NCBI RefSeq assembly: GCF_037943105.1
Contig: NZ_CP149803.1
Span: 2,398,001 to 2,462,000 of the forward strand
Length of the DNA: 64,000 nt
Source: Pseudomonas sp. TMP9
GTDB taxonomy: Bacteria; Pseudomonadota; Gammaproteobacteria; Pseudomonadales; Pseudomonadaceae
Direction of reading: 5' to 3'
Shown here one piece after another: positions 56,613 through 64,000 of the stretch (the stretch's first letter is position 1; each line of letters starts with the position of its first letter). The notes under the pieces are model-generated. The model was not told the origin of the DNA. It saw only the letters and a list, made by a program, of their open reading frames with translations, and ran no database searches. The position numbers and the translations under genes were made by a program.

Positions 56613-57715
56613 GCCAAGCCCTGCTAAACCTTCGCGACCTGAGCTGCGGCTACCCTGAACATAAGGTGGTGCAGCACCTCAACCTGCACCTAAATGCCGG
56701 TGACATCGGCTGCCTACTGGGCCCTTCGGGGTGCGGCAAAACCACCACGCTACGCGCCATTGCCGGTTTCGAACCGGTGCTGGAAGGCGAGATTCAGCTG
56801 GCCGATCAGGTTATCTCCAAGGCGGGGTACACCTTAGCCCCGGAAAAACGCCGGATTGGCATGGTGTTTCAAGATTACGCGCTGTTCCCGCACCTCAGCG
56901 TGGCCGAGAACGTTGCCTTCGGTATCCGCAAGCACGCTAACTGTCAGCGTATTACCGGTGAGCTACTGGACATGGTTAAGCTCAGCCACCTGGGCGCGCG
57001 CTACCCACACGAGCTATCCGGCGGTCAGCAACAGCGCGTGGCCTTAGCCCGCGCTTTGGCCCCGGAGCCGCAGTTGCTGTTGCTCGACGAGCCCTTCTCC
57101 AACCTTGATGGCGAACTGCGCCGGCGCTTGAGCCACGAAGTGCGCGACATTCTCAAAGCACGCGGCACCAGCGCGATTTTGGTCACCCATGATCAAGAAG
57201 AAGCGTTTGCCGTCAGCGACCAAGTCGGCGTGTTCAAAGAAGGCAAACTGGAACAATGGGACACGCCTTTTAACCTCTACCACGAACCACTCACGCCATT
57301 TGTGGCCAGCTTTATCGGCCAAGGTTATTTCATCCGTGGGCAAATGCTCAGCCCAGAGTCGGTGCAAACCGAGCTGGGGTTGATTCACGGTAATCGCGCT
57401 TATAACTGGCCAACCGGCAGCGCAGTGGACGTACTGCTGCGCCCAGATGACATCGTGTATGACCCAGACAGCTCACAAAAAGCCTTGATCGTCGGCAAAA
57501 CCTTCCTGGGTGCAGCCACCCTCTATCGCCTGCAACTGCCCACCGGCAGCCAGTTAGAGGCGATCTTCCCCAGCCACGCCGATCACCAACCAGGTCAGCA
57601 CGTTGGCATTCGGGTGGCGGCCGACCACTTGGTACTGTTCCCCGCACCGGGGAGCATTGCCGCCCAGGTTAGCTTGAGTGAATCAGGCGTGCGCCGCTGC
57701 AGCAGCGACAGCTAA
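56609..57715 (+). CDS. ABC transporter ATP-binding protein (FbpC/PotA-like)
   Basis: A 368-residue ATPase: Walker [11 protein letters not shown]-loop, signature LSGGQQQR, Walker [12 protein letters not shown]-loop VTHD, and a C-terminal TOBE domain. Best likeness is the iron(III)/polyamine group. It overlaps argF by 4 nt (ATGA) and has no permease or binding-protein gene next to it, so its membrane partners must be elsewhere. The same argF neighbour is known in other Pseudomonas. Confidence 0.9.
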   Translation: MSQALLNLRDLSCGYPEHKVVQHLNLHLNAGDIGCLLGPSGCGKTTTLRAIAGFEPVLEGEIQLADQVISKAGYTLAPEKRRIGMVFQDYALFPHLSVAENVAFGIRKHANCQRITGELLDMVKLSHLGARYPHELSGGQQQRVALARALAPEPQLLLLDEPFSNLDGELRRRLSHEVRDILKARGTSAILVTHDQEEAFAVSDQVGVFKEGKLEQWDTPFNLYHEPLTPFVASFIGQGYFIRGQMLSPESVQTELGLIHGNRAYNWPTGSAVDVLLRPDDIVYDPDSSQKALIVGKTFLGAATLYRLQLPTGSQLEAIFPSHADHQPGQHVGIRVAADHLVLFPAPGSIAAQVSLSESGVRRCSSDS

Positions 57716-57720
57716 ACCTC

Positions 57721-58521
57721 TCACGGCAACATAAGCCGGCCACTGGCAATCAGCAGTGCCTGGCCAGCAATTTTCACCCGTTCGCCCTGCAGCTCACACT
57801 GCAGTTCGCCACCGCGTGCAGAACATTGGTAAGCAATCAGGGCATTCTTGCCGAGCTGCTGCGCCCAATACGGGGTGAGCATGCAGTGAGTCGAGCCGGT
57901 AACGGGGTCTTCATCGATGCCAATCGCCGGGGCGAAGTAGCGCGAAACAAAGTCATGCCGCTCGCCAACTGCGCTGATCAGCAACCCTAGGCCTGGCAAC
58001 TTGGCTACCGCCGCGAGATATGGCTGACAAGCCCGTACAGCCGCCTCGCTCGGTAAAATGGCCAATAACTCCTGAATGCCCTGCCCTTCATGCAACGCCA
58101 ATACACGTTGCACCGGCACACCCAGCGCCTGCTCAACCTCGGCCTGCCACTCGCACGGCTGCGCCCGGCGTACCGGGAAATCCAGTACCAGCTGGCTACC
58201 CGCGCGGCTAACTTGCAGCGCACCGGACAAGCAGGTGAAGTCGATCACCTCGCCGGGCTCCTCATACTGCTCAAACAGGACATGAGCCGCCGCCAGTGTG
58301 GCATGGCCGCACAGCGGTACTTCAGCGCTGGGGGTAAACCAGCGGATATGCCAAGCCGCGCCCTCCTTCACCACAAAGGCGGTTTCCGCCAGGTTATGTT
58401 CGGCGGCGATCTGCTGCATTAGTGCTGCGTTTAGCCAGCTATCGAGGCGATAGATCATCGCCGGATTACCGGTAAAAGGTCGCGAAGCGAAGGCATCGAC
58501 TTGGTGAAACTCAAGCTGCAT
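57721..58521 (-). CDS. PhzF-family isomerase-like protein
   Basis: A 266-residue member of the PhzF/diaminopimelate-epimerase fold. It begins FHQVDAFASRPFTGNPA with the catalytic Glu in HNLAETAFV, and has GHATLAAAHVL and the late DPVTGSTHC. No phenazine genes are near, so a phenazine role is not implied. The ATG at 58521 has GGAG upstream. It converges with the ABC ATPase gene, the stops being only 5 nt apart. Confidence 0.88.
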   Translation of the reverse strand: MQLEFHQVDAFASRPFTGNPAMIYRLDSWLNAALMQQIAAEHNLAETAFVVKEGAAWHIRWFTPSAEVPLCGHATLAAAHVLFEQYEEPGEVIDFTCLSGALQVSRAGSQLVLDFPVRRAQPCEWQAEVEQALGVPVQRVLALHEGQGIQELLAILPSEAAVRACQPYLAAVAKLPGLGLLISAVGERHDFVSRYFAPAIGIDEDPVTGSTHCMLTPYWAQQLGKNALIAYQCSARGGELQCELQGERVKIAGQALLIASGRLMLP

Positions 58522-58729
58522 GAAGTGGTTCTCCAACTTATTGCCATCCAATTGATGAAGAGAGCAGAGCATGGCGCAGCGCGCTCATCGGCATGCACTA
58601 CAGCGGTCGACTTTTGCACCGATACAGCTGCACCATCTCAATGCATCGGGTGCAGCGACGGTGCACTGATTAATCGCCAACCGTCCTTATAAATTCACTA
58701 AACATAAATAATTCAGTAACTTAAAAAGC

Positions 58730-58746
58730 TTGGCACGCTGCCTGCT
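58730..58746 (+). promoter_or_regulatory. Sigma54-like promoter upstream of the porin gene
   Basis: TTGGCACGCTGCCTGCT has -24 GG and -12 GC exactly 10 nt apart and matches the consensus at nearly all core positions (CTGC for TTGC). The leader to the porin ATG is about 125 nt, much longer than at the flagellar sigma54 promoters. Confidence 0.65.
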
Positions 58747-58803
58747 CTACGTCCACCGGTCAGCACAAAGGCGTGTCTGCCGCACATCCGACAACGACGT
58801 CAT

Positions 58804-58872
58804 GGCACCCCCTCCTAATTTGGAGATGTGGGCGCCGTGACGTTTTTTTTTGCGTTTTGGGCCTAATTAGGA
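58804..58872 (+). promoter_or_regulatory. Terminator-like hairpin and alternative pairing in the porin leader
   Basis: A hairpin (GGC-CCC-CTCC against GGAG-GGG-GCC arms, 58804-58836, loop TAATTT) is followed by nine T residues (58843-58851), the shape of an intrinsic terminator inside the leader. TCCTAATT (58813-58820), in the hairpin's left arm and loop, is perfectly complementary to AATTAGGA (58865-58872), which carries the ribosome binding site. The two pairings are mutually exclusive, so this looks like an attenuator or switch. No regulator was identified. Confidence 0.5.
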
Positions 58873-58880
58873 AGACCGCT

Positions 58881-60161
58881 ATGCGCATGATTAATCTGTC
58901 TCTGCTGTCGCTGGCCATTGCTAGCACCACCCTCAGCCACGCCGCCTTCGCCGAACAGGCATTGAGCAACCTTTTCACTCAGGGCAAGCCCACCGTCGAT
59001 GTCCGCTACCGCTATGAGCACGTCGACCAGGACAACGCCCTGAACAATGCCAACACTCAGACCGTCCGCACCCGGATCGGCTATCAAACGGGCAAATGGT
59101 ACGGCCTCTCCGCGCTGCTCGAAGCCGATAACGTCAGCCGCATCGGCGATGCAAGCTACAACAACACGCGTAACGGCCAGAGGGACTTCTCGGTAGTCGC
59201 CGACCCGGACGGTACTGAAGTCAATCAGGCCCTGCTGCGCTACGACTTTAAAAAAGGCAACGCAGTCCTCGGTCGCCAGCGCATCAACCTCGACAACCAA
59301 CGCTTCATCGGCGGTGTGGGCTGGCGGCAGAACGAGCAGACCTACGACGGCGTGCTCGGCCAGATCAAACCAATCACCGGCCTTACTCTGACCTACAGCT
59401 ATATCGACAACATCAACAGCATCTTCGGTCCAGGTAACGGCCGGTTCGACAATAAGACAAACCCGGCCAACATCGAAGGTCACAGCCACCTGCTCAATGC
59501 CCAGTACGTGCTCCTGCGTGACTCTCGCGGCGGTCCACAACTAACACTGACCGGCTACAGCTACCTGCTCGGCCTGGACAACATCGCGGTGAGCGGAGCC
59601 GCCGCGCTGGGTAGCCTGTCCAGTCGCACCAATGGCCTGCGCGCCAACGCTGCCATCGGCAACTTCAGCGTCGTCGCCGAGTATGCCCACCAGGAGGACT
59701 ATGCCGACAACCCGCAGGAACTGGACAGCGATTACTACTTGGGCGAGCTGGGCTACACCTTCAAGGCCGGCGTACTCAAGGGCCTCGTGATGAAGGCCGG
59801 CTACGAAGTGCTGGAGGGCGACGATGGCCCAGGCAACCGCGCCTTCCAGACTCCGCTTGCGACTAAGCATGCATTCCAGGGCTGGGCCGACGTGTTTCTC
59901 ACCACCCCGGCTGCTGGTATCGAGGATGCCTACGTCGGTTTTACCGCACCTCTGCTGGGCGGCAGCTTGCAGGCTTGGTACCACGATTTCCGCGCCGAGC
60001 AAGGCAGCAGCCAGTACGGCGAGGAAATTGACGTTTCCTATGCCCATCCAATACCAGGCGTGCAAGGCTTGGTCGGCTTGGTCAAGTACGCCAGCTACGA
60101 TGCCGACGACTTTGCGGTGGATACCGACAAGCTGTGGGTACAGCTGCAGTACACCTACTGA
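58881..60161 (+). CDS. Outer-membrane beta-barrel porin (alginate-export-like family)
   Basis: A 426-residue protein with a Sec signal (MRMINLSLLSLAIASTTLSHAAFA, then EQALSNL) and alternating aromatic beta-strand pattern ending in a C-terminal Tyr (VQLQYTY), the outer-membrane insertion signature. Regions VDVRYRYEHVDQD and RQRINLDNQRFIGGVGWRQNEQTYDG resemble the alginate_exp/porin group. Substrate unknown. The ATG at 58881 has AGGAAG at good spacing; longer upstream in-frame extension would destroy the signal peptide. Its sigma54-like promoter hints at nitrogen control. Confidence 0.8.
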   Translation: MRMINLSLLSLAIASTTLSHAAFAEQALSNLFTQGKPTVDVRYRYEHVDQDNALNNANTQTVRTRIGYQTGKWYGLSALLEADNVSRIGDASYNNTRNGQRDFSVVADPDGTEVNQALLRYDFKKGNAVLGRQRINLDNQRFIGGVGWRQNEQTYDGVLGQIKPITGLTLTYSYIDNINSIFGPGNGRFDNKTNPANIEGHSHLLNAQYVLLRDSRGGPQLTLTGYSYLLGLDNIAVSGAAALGSLSSRTNGLRANAAIGNFSVVAEYAHQEDYADNPQELDSDYYLGELGYTFKAGVLKGLVMKAGYEVLEGDDGPGNRAFQTPLATKHAFQGWADVFLTTPAAGIEDAYVGFTAPLLGGSLQAWYHDFRAEQGSSQYGEEIDVSYAHPIPGVQGLVGLVKYASYDADDFAVDTDKLWVQLQYTY

Positions 60162-60248
60162 CGAGCAGCCCCGCTATGTAGCCTGCATGCGGGGCCATTT
60201 CCGTTGTGCCCGCAGTAACCTTGCGGTGGGTCTCAAGGTGATCCAACC

Positions 60249-60651
60249 ATGCTCAAATCCATATTCGTCAGCCTGTTGGGCAACTATCAGCGCCGCCGAA
60301 TCGATGAACCTGTCCGGCATGCAGCGCATGCTCAGCCAGCGCATTGCCAAGCTGGATCTGGCCATGCGCTGACGCTTACCTGTAGCCAACCTGCTGCAGA
60401 ATTCTGAGCAGGCCGTCGGCGAATTCGAAGTCGCGTTAGACGAGTTGCAGCAAGCCAGTCAGAACACTGCGCAGATCAGCCAAGGCGTAACCCAGGCCGA
60501 AGCGCAATGGCGATTTACCCGCGCAGGCTTCAAGCTCGCCAGCGACTCACGTTATGTGCCGACAATCATCTCCACCACCACCGAAACCCTGCTGTGGCAG
60601 ATGCATGAGCTGACCAGTCAGTACGAAGGAGTGATGCACGCAGAAAACTGA
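60249..60651 (+). pseudogene. Broken type IV pili methyl-accepting transducer N-terminal domain (PilJ_N-like) gene
   Basis: The start codes MLKSIFVSLLGN, then a frame change is needed to continue into AAESMNLSGMQRMLSQRIAKLDLAMR, the hallmark of PilJ_N-type sensor domains, which ends at a stop near 60372. The rest resumes in another segment (LLQNSEQAVGEFEVALDELQQASQN ... QWRFTRAGFKLASDSRYVPTIISTTTETLLWQMHELTSQYE) to 60651. At least one frameshift and an internal stop break it. It follows the porin by about 90 nt, so the two may once have been one unit. Confidence 0.75.
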
Positions 60652-60792
60652 AAACATCCCCTACTGGGCGCAGACGATAACTGCAGTCTCCAAATCAACC
60701 TCGAAACCTGGATAAGTGCAACACAGTCGGGGCTGCCTGACTCCTAGATTGCGCTAAGGCTTATTCAGGCTTCGCAGTGGTAATAATTGAAA

Positions 60793-60956
60793 CCTAGCGG
60801 CCTGTGCGGCCAGTTGGTTAACTCAAGTACGGATGACTGAGGTACTGAGACAAAGCGCTGCGACGAGTCGTAGCTGACTATAGCGAGGAGCGGCAACGCA
60901 GTATCAGGGCCACCGGCGCCGGGGTTGACTAATTGAACTAGCCGCACAGGCCACTG
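60793..60956. repeat. Long-range imperfect inverted repeat
   Basis: The 404 nt between the pseudogene and glpK has no gene I can support. It contains CCTAGCGGCCTGTGCGGCC (60793 on) and, about 130 nt later, CTAGCCGCACAGGCCACTGG as an imperfect inverted partner over roughly 30 nt. Possibly the remains of a lost small element; nothing identifies it. Confidence 0.5.
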
Positions 60957-61055
60957 GAATGGGTTGAGCGCAGCGATACCCATCAAGCAACCAAAGGATT
61001 GCCCCGCTGCATGACACACCCCTCACGAGACTGAGCCGAGCCAGTGTCGGTTTAC

Positions 61056-62543
61056 TCAACCTTCGCTGCGCACCCGCTTCACCGCATCCAGCCAGCCGTC
61101 ATACAGCTTGCTGCGATGGCTATCAGCCATACACGGCTCAAACCGCTGCTGGCGATGCCAATGCTGCGCGATGTCAGCCAGGTCTTTAAAGATTCCGAGT
61201 TGCAAACCTGCCAGATAAGCCACACCCAACGCCGTCGTTTCAGTCACGTCAGGGCGCTCCACTGGCACGCCGAGGATGTCAGCGAGAAACTGCATAACCC
61301 AATTATTTTCCACCATGCCGCCGTCTACCCGCAGTGCGCTGGGCTCAGCTGCGCCGTCTTGGCGCATGGCTTCGAGTAGATCACGGGTTTGGTAACAGAC
61401 CGACTGCAGGCCGGCAGTCACGATTTCTTTGATCCCGGTATCACGGGTTAAACCAAAAATTGCACCGCGGGCTTTCGGGTCCCAGTACGGCGCACCCAGG
61501 CCAGTAAACGCAGGCACGAGGTAAACCCCGCAAGCATCACCTGTCTGCTCGGCTAGGGCTTCTGTTTCACGAGCGTGGCTGATCAGCTTGATGCCATCGC
61601 GCAGCCACTGCACGGCAGCACCGGCAACGAAGATGCTGCCCTCCACCGCATAAGTGACCTTGCCATTCAGGCGATAGCCGACAGTGGTGAGCAGCCGGTT
61701 TTGCGAGGCAACCGGCGTATCACCGGTGTTCTGGATCATAAAACAGCCGGTGCCATAGGTACTTTTCACCATACCTGGCTCGAAACAGGCCTGGCCGATC
61801 AATGCGGCCTGCTGATCACCCGCCATGCCCAATACCGGAATTGCAGCGCCGAGCAGAGCGGCCTCGGTTGTGCCGAAATCAGCAGCGCAGTCGAGCACCT
61901 CGGGCAGCATGCTCGGCGGAATATCGAACAACTCAAGCAGGTCTTCATCCCACTGCTGGCTGTGGATGTTAAACAGCAACGTGCGCGAGGCGTTACTGGC
62001 ATCGGTCTTGTGCGATTGGCCATCCGTCAGACGCCACAGCAAGAAGCAATCCACAGTGCCAAAACGCAGCTCACCGCGCTCGGCACGTTCACGGGCGCCG
62101 GCTACGTTGTGCAAAATCCAGCGCAACTTGGTCGCGGAGAAATACGGATCAATCAGCAGGCCAGTCTTGGCCGCTACCGTGGCTTCATGGCCAGCGTCTT
62201 TCAGTTCAGCGCAGTAATCCGCGGTACGGCGGTCCTGCCAGACTATCGCCGGGTGGATCGGCTTACCGGTCTGCGCATCCCAGACCAAGGTGGTTTCGCG
62301 CTGATTGGTGATACCAATGGCTGCCACCTCATGGGCGGCTAAACCGCTTTGCTTAAGCGCTTCGCGGCAAACGTGCAGAGTGCTCTGCCATAGCTCTTCA
62401 GGGTCATGCTCAACCCAACCATCTTGAGGGAAATACTGTTTGAACTCCTCCTGCGCGCGCGCCACGGGCAAACCTTGGTCACTGAAAATAATCGCCCGGC
62501 TGCTGGTCGTGCCCTGGTCGATGGCAAGCAGGTAATGCGGCAT
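61056..62543 (-). CDS. glpK: Glycerol kinase GlpK
   Basis: Phosphorylates glycerol to glycerol 3-phosphate in the cytoplasm. The 495 aa show [16 protein letters not shown] at the start, [14 protein letters not shown], the conserved ATP region [20 protein letters not shown] and the late [25 protein letters not shown] supports the ATG at 62543; an earlier in-frame start adds 20 unrelated residues. The glycerol facilitator gene glpF, which usually precedes glpK, is not here. Confidence 0.96.
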   Translation of the reverse strand: MPHYLLAIDQGTTSSRAIIFSDQGLPVARAQEEFKQYFPQDGWVEHDPEELWQSTLHVCREALKQSGLAAHEVAAIGITNQRETTLVWDAQTGKPIHPAIVWQDRRTADYCAELKDAGHEATVAAKTGLLIDPYFSATKLRWILHNVAGARERAERGELRFGTVDCFLLWRLTDGQSHKTDASNASRTLLFNIHSQQWDEDLLELFDIPPSMLPEVLDCAADFGTTEAALLGAAIPVLGMAGDQQAALIGQACFEPGMVKSTYGTGCFMIQNTGDTPVASQNRLLTTVGYRLNGKVTYAVEGSIFVAGAAVQWLRDGIKLISHARETEALAEQTGDACGVYLVPAFTGLGAPYWDPKARGAIFGLTRDTGIKEIVTAGLQSVCYQTRDLLEAMRQDGAAEPSALRVDGGMVENNWVMQFLADILGVPVERPDVTETTALGVAYLAGLQLGIFKDLADIAQHWHRQQRFEPCMADSHRSKLYDGWLDAVKRVRSEG

Positions 62544-62580
62544 GCAGATTTCCTTGTTTTTATAGGTTATTGAACGACGA

Positions 62581-63051
62581 TTAGCCGCGACCGATGGGGG
62601 CAAATAATCCCTGAGTCAATTGCGCCAGAACAACAGCGTCTAACTGCACCTCGAGTCCACGCCGCCCAGCGCTGACGAAGATGCTGGGGAGCTGCTGAGC
62701 AGATTCATCAATAAAGGTGCGCAGCCGCTTCTTCTGCCCCAATGGGCTTATGCCACCGAGCAAATACCCTGTAGCGCGCTGCGCCGCTGCCGGGTCAGCC
62801 ATATCGGCTTTCTTCACGCCCGCTGCCTGAGCCAAAGCTTTTAAATCCAGCGTACCCACCACCGGCACCACCGCCACCAACAACTCGCCCTTTTCACTGG
62901 CCGCCAGTAGCGTTTTGAACACCTGAGCGGGCTGAAGATTTAGCTTTTCAGCGGCCTCCAGCCCATAGGACGCCGCCTTGTGATCATGGTGATAACTGTG
63001 CACCTGATGCACCGCTTTGGCTTTTTTCAGTAGGTCGATGGCTGGGGTCAT
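62581..63051 (-). CDS. ybaK: Cys-tRNA(Pro)/Cys-tRNA(Cys) deacylase YbaK
   Basis: Trans-editing enzyme that clears Cys from tRNA(Pro), 156 aa. YbaK pattern: [27 protein letters not shown] with the catalytic Lys, [21 protein letters not shown] and the late [16 protein letters not shown]. The ATG at 63051 is chosen over an in-frame TTG; no strong ribosome binding site. It lies 37 nt upstream of glpK on the same strand, so they may be co-transcribed. Confidence 0.9.
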   Translation of the reverse strand: MTPAIDLLKKAKAVHQVHSYHHDHKAASYGLEAAEKLNLQPAQVFKTLLAASEKGELLVAVVPVVGTLDLKALAQAAGVKKADMADPAAAQRATGYLLGGISPLGQKKRLRTFIDESAQQLPSIFVSAGRRGLEVQLDAVVLAQLTQGLFAPIGRG

Positions 63052-63105
63052 GTTCGAATGTGAAAACAATCTGACAAAGTTGGCGTACCTTAGCCGAAAA
63101 AAACT

Positions 63106-63246
63106 GCCGGGAGCAGTTTTTAACGTCGCGCAGCGACGGCCCGCAGGGTGGCCGCCATGGATGGCAGGCCATCAAAAACGCCGGGAGCAGTTTTTAACGT
63201 CGCGCAGCGACGGCCCGCAGGGTGGCCGCCATGGATGGCAGGCCAT
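63106..63246. repeat. Two 67-nt direct repeats in the ybaK-glpR gap
   Basis: The segment starting GCCGGGAGCAGTTTTTAACG and ending GCAGGCCAT occurs at 63106-63172 and again, apparently identical, at 63180-63246 (period 74). Each copy contains palindromes (GTCGCGCAGCGAC; GGCCCGCAGGGTGGCC). A Pseudomonas intergenic repeat duplicated in tandem, between divergent ybaK and glpR. Confidence 0.9.
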
Positions 63247-63265
63247 AAAATCCGCGACGGCAGCC

Positions 63266-63271
63266 TATAAT
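63266..63271 (+). promoter_or_regulatory. Perfect -10 box upstream of glpR
   Basis: TATAAT lies 25 nt before the glpR ATG with GAGGAG between. No good -35 hexamer is visible at 16-18 nt, where the end of the second direct repeat lies. Confidence 0.5.
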
Positions 63272-63295
63272 GGTGCGCACTTCCGAGGAGCTTTC

Positions 63296-64000
63296 ATGAC
63301 CCTGCCGTCCCGCCAACACGACATTCTCGAACTTACCCGCGAGCGCGGCTATGTCAGCATTGATGAGCTGGCCCAAGCGTTTGCCGTGACGCCGCAGACC
63401 ATTCGCCGCGACATCAACCAACTGGCTGAGCAGGGTTTGCTGCGCCGTACCCACGGCGGCGCCGCGAGTGACAGTTCGAGCACTCAGAACACCGCCTACA
63501 GCATGCGCGCCGGCCTGATGCGTGATGAAAAACAACGCATCGCCGCCGCCATTGCCGCGCAAATCCCTAACCATGCTTCGCTGTTTATCAACATCGGTAC
63601 CACCACCGAGGCGATTGCCCGCGAACTGCTGGGCCACAAAGGCTTAAAGATCATTACCAATAACCTGCATGTGGCCGCGCAACTCAGCGCCAAGGCTGAC
63701 TTCGAAGTGCTACTGGCCGGTGGCACTGTGCGCAGTGACTGCGGCGTAGTGGGCCAAGCCGCAGTGGATTTCATCGAGCAATTCAAAGTTGATTTCGCTC
63801 TAGTTGGCATCAGTGGCATTGATGAAGACGGCAGCCTGCTTGACTTCGACTATCAGGAAGTTCGTGTATCCCAAGCCATTATCAGCAATGCACGCCAGGT
63901 GTTTTTGGCCGTTGACTCAAGCAAATTTGGCCGCAATGCCGTGGTCCGTTTGGGCTCAATTGCACTGGTTGATCGCCTGTTTACTGATGCCGCGCCATCC
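63296..64000 (+). CDS. glpR: Glycerol-3-phosphate regulon repressor GlpR (partial, runs off the window)
   Basis: DeoR-family repressor; the first 235 codons are present with no stop before the window end (full length is about 251). N-terminal helix-turn-helix [34 protein letters not shown], then the sugar-phosphate sensing domain ([38 protein letters not shown]). GAGGAG is well spaced from the ATG. It responds to glycerol 3-phosphate and likely controls the nearby glpK. Confidence 0.93.
   Translation, partial: MTLPSRQHDILELTRERGYVSIDELAQAFAVTPQTIRRDINQLAEQGLLRRTHGGAASDSSSTQNTAYSMRAGLMRDEKQRIAAAIAAQIPNHASLFINIGTTTEAIARELLGHKGLKIITNNLHVAAQLSAKADFEVLLAGGTVRSDCGVVGQAAVDFIEQFKVDFALVGISGIDEDGSLLDFDYQEVRVSQAIISNARQVFLAVDSSKFGRNAVVRLGSIALVDRLFTDAAPS

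Noticed and set aside
57721-58521. Phenazine biosynthesis gene
   Set aside because: Only the PhzF fold family is shown; no other phz gene is present and most PhzF-family proteins are not in phenazine pathways.
58863-59540. 225-codon open frame antisense to the porin
   Set aside because: Opposite a gene with signal peptide and porin pattern; composition is that of a reverse-strand shadow.
60765-61019. Possible 84-residue protein on the minus strand
   Set aside because: Overlaps both arms of an inverted repeat, has no ribosome binding site and resembles no family; likely chance.
61575-62342. 255-codon open frame antisense to glpK
   Set aside because: Complement of a highly conserved kinase gene; no start signal or family likeness.

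Overview
The window is chromosomal DNA of a Pseudomonas-type gammaproteobacterium. The evidence is the gene content (CyaB with a MASE2 domain, FimV family protein, LapG/LapD, FleQ/FleS/FleR, two FliS paralogues, Bfd/BfrB, GlpR) and the gene order bfd-bfr-grxD-molybdopterin oxidoreductase-argF-ABC ATPase ... ybaK-glpK-glpR, which is familiar from Pseudomonas. Base composition is moderate to high GC, and no tRNA, rRNA, CRISPR array, prophage or intact insertion sequence was seen.

Layout. 1-13.8 kb: cyaB, an EamA permease, a FimV/HubP-like gene, a marR-MFS efflux operon, a DUF2804 gene, recQ, two small conserved genes (YecA family, DUF454), then the biofilm-detachment pair lapG-lapD. 13.8-14.3 kb: a cluster of REP-type inverted repeats. 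14.3-51.5 kb: a flagellar block almost entirely on the minus strand. It holds fleQ and fleSR, fliC-flaG-fliD-fliS'-fliS-fliT, a large flagellin glycosylation and decoration island (24.1-39.8 kb), then flgL to flgB. 51.7-57.7 kb: iron storage (bfd, bfr), grxD, a molybdopterin oxidoreductase, argF and an orphan ABC ATPase. 57.7-64 kb: phzF-like gene, an outer-membrane porin with an elaborate leader, a broken sensor gene, glpK, ybaK, and the first 235 codons of glpR, which runs off the window.

Main discovery candidate. Inside the flagellar glycosylation island sit homologues of all four enzymes that build the activated phosphoramidate donor of the Campylobacter jejuni capsule. These are a PEP-synthase-like glutamine kinase (37481-39808), a class I glutamine amidotransferase (36882-37484), a phosphocholine-cytidylyltransferase-like nucleotidyltransferase (36134-36874) and an APS-kinase-like kinase (33074-33592). 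A SAM methyltransferase (34914-36116) and a TagB-like CDP-glycerol glycerophosphotransferase homologue (32010-33074) lie with them. The latter is a plausible transferase of the phosphoramidate group. Next to them are a QdtABC/FdtABC-type set for a dTDP-3-acetamido-3,6-dideoxyhexose (29742-31884) and an 1863-residue multi-domain glycosyltransferase (24080-29671), directly upstream of fliC. My inference is that this organism decorates its flagellin with an amino-sugar glycan carrying a phosphoramidate, possibly O-methylated. This comes from reading families and context; no search was run.

Regulation that can be read directly: sigma54 (-24/-12) promoters in front of flgB, flgF and fleS, each about 40 nt from the start codon; a textbook FliA (sigma28) promoter in front of fliC; a sigma70-like promoter for fleQ; a Fur-box-like site at bfd; and a sigma54-like promoter followed by a terminator-like hairpin that could alternatively sequester the ribosome binding site of the porin gene.
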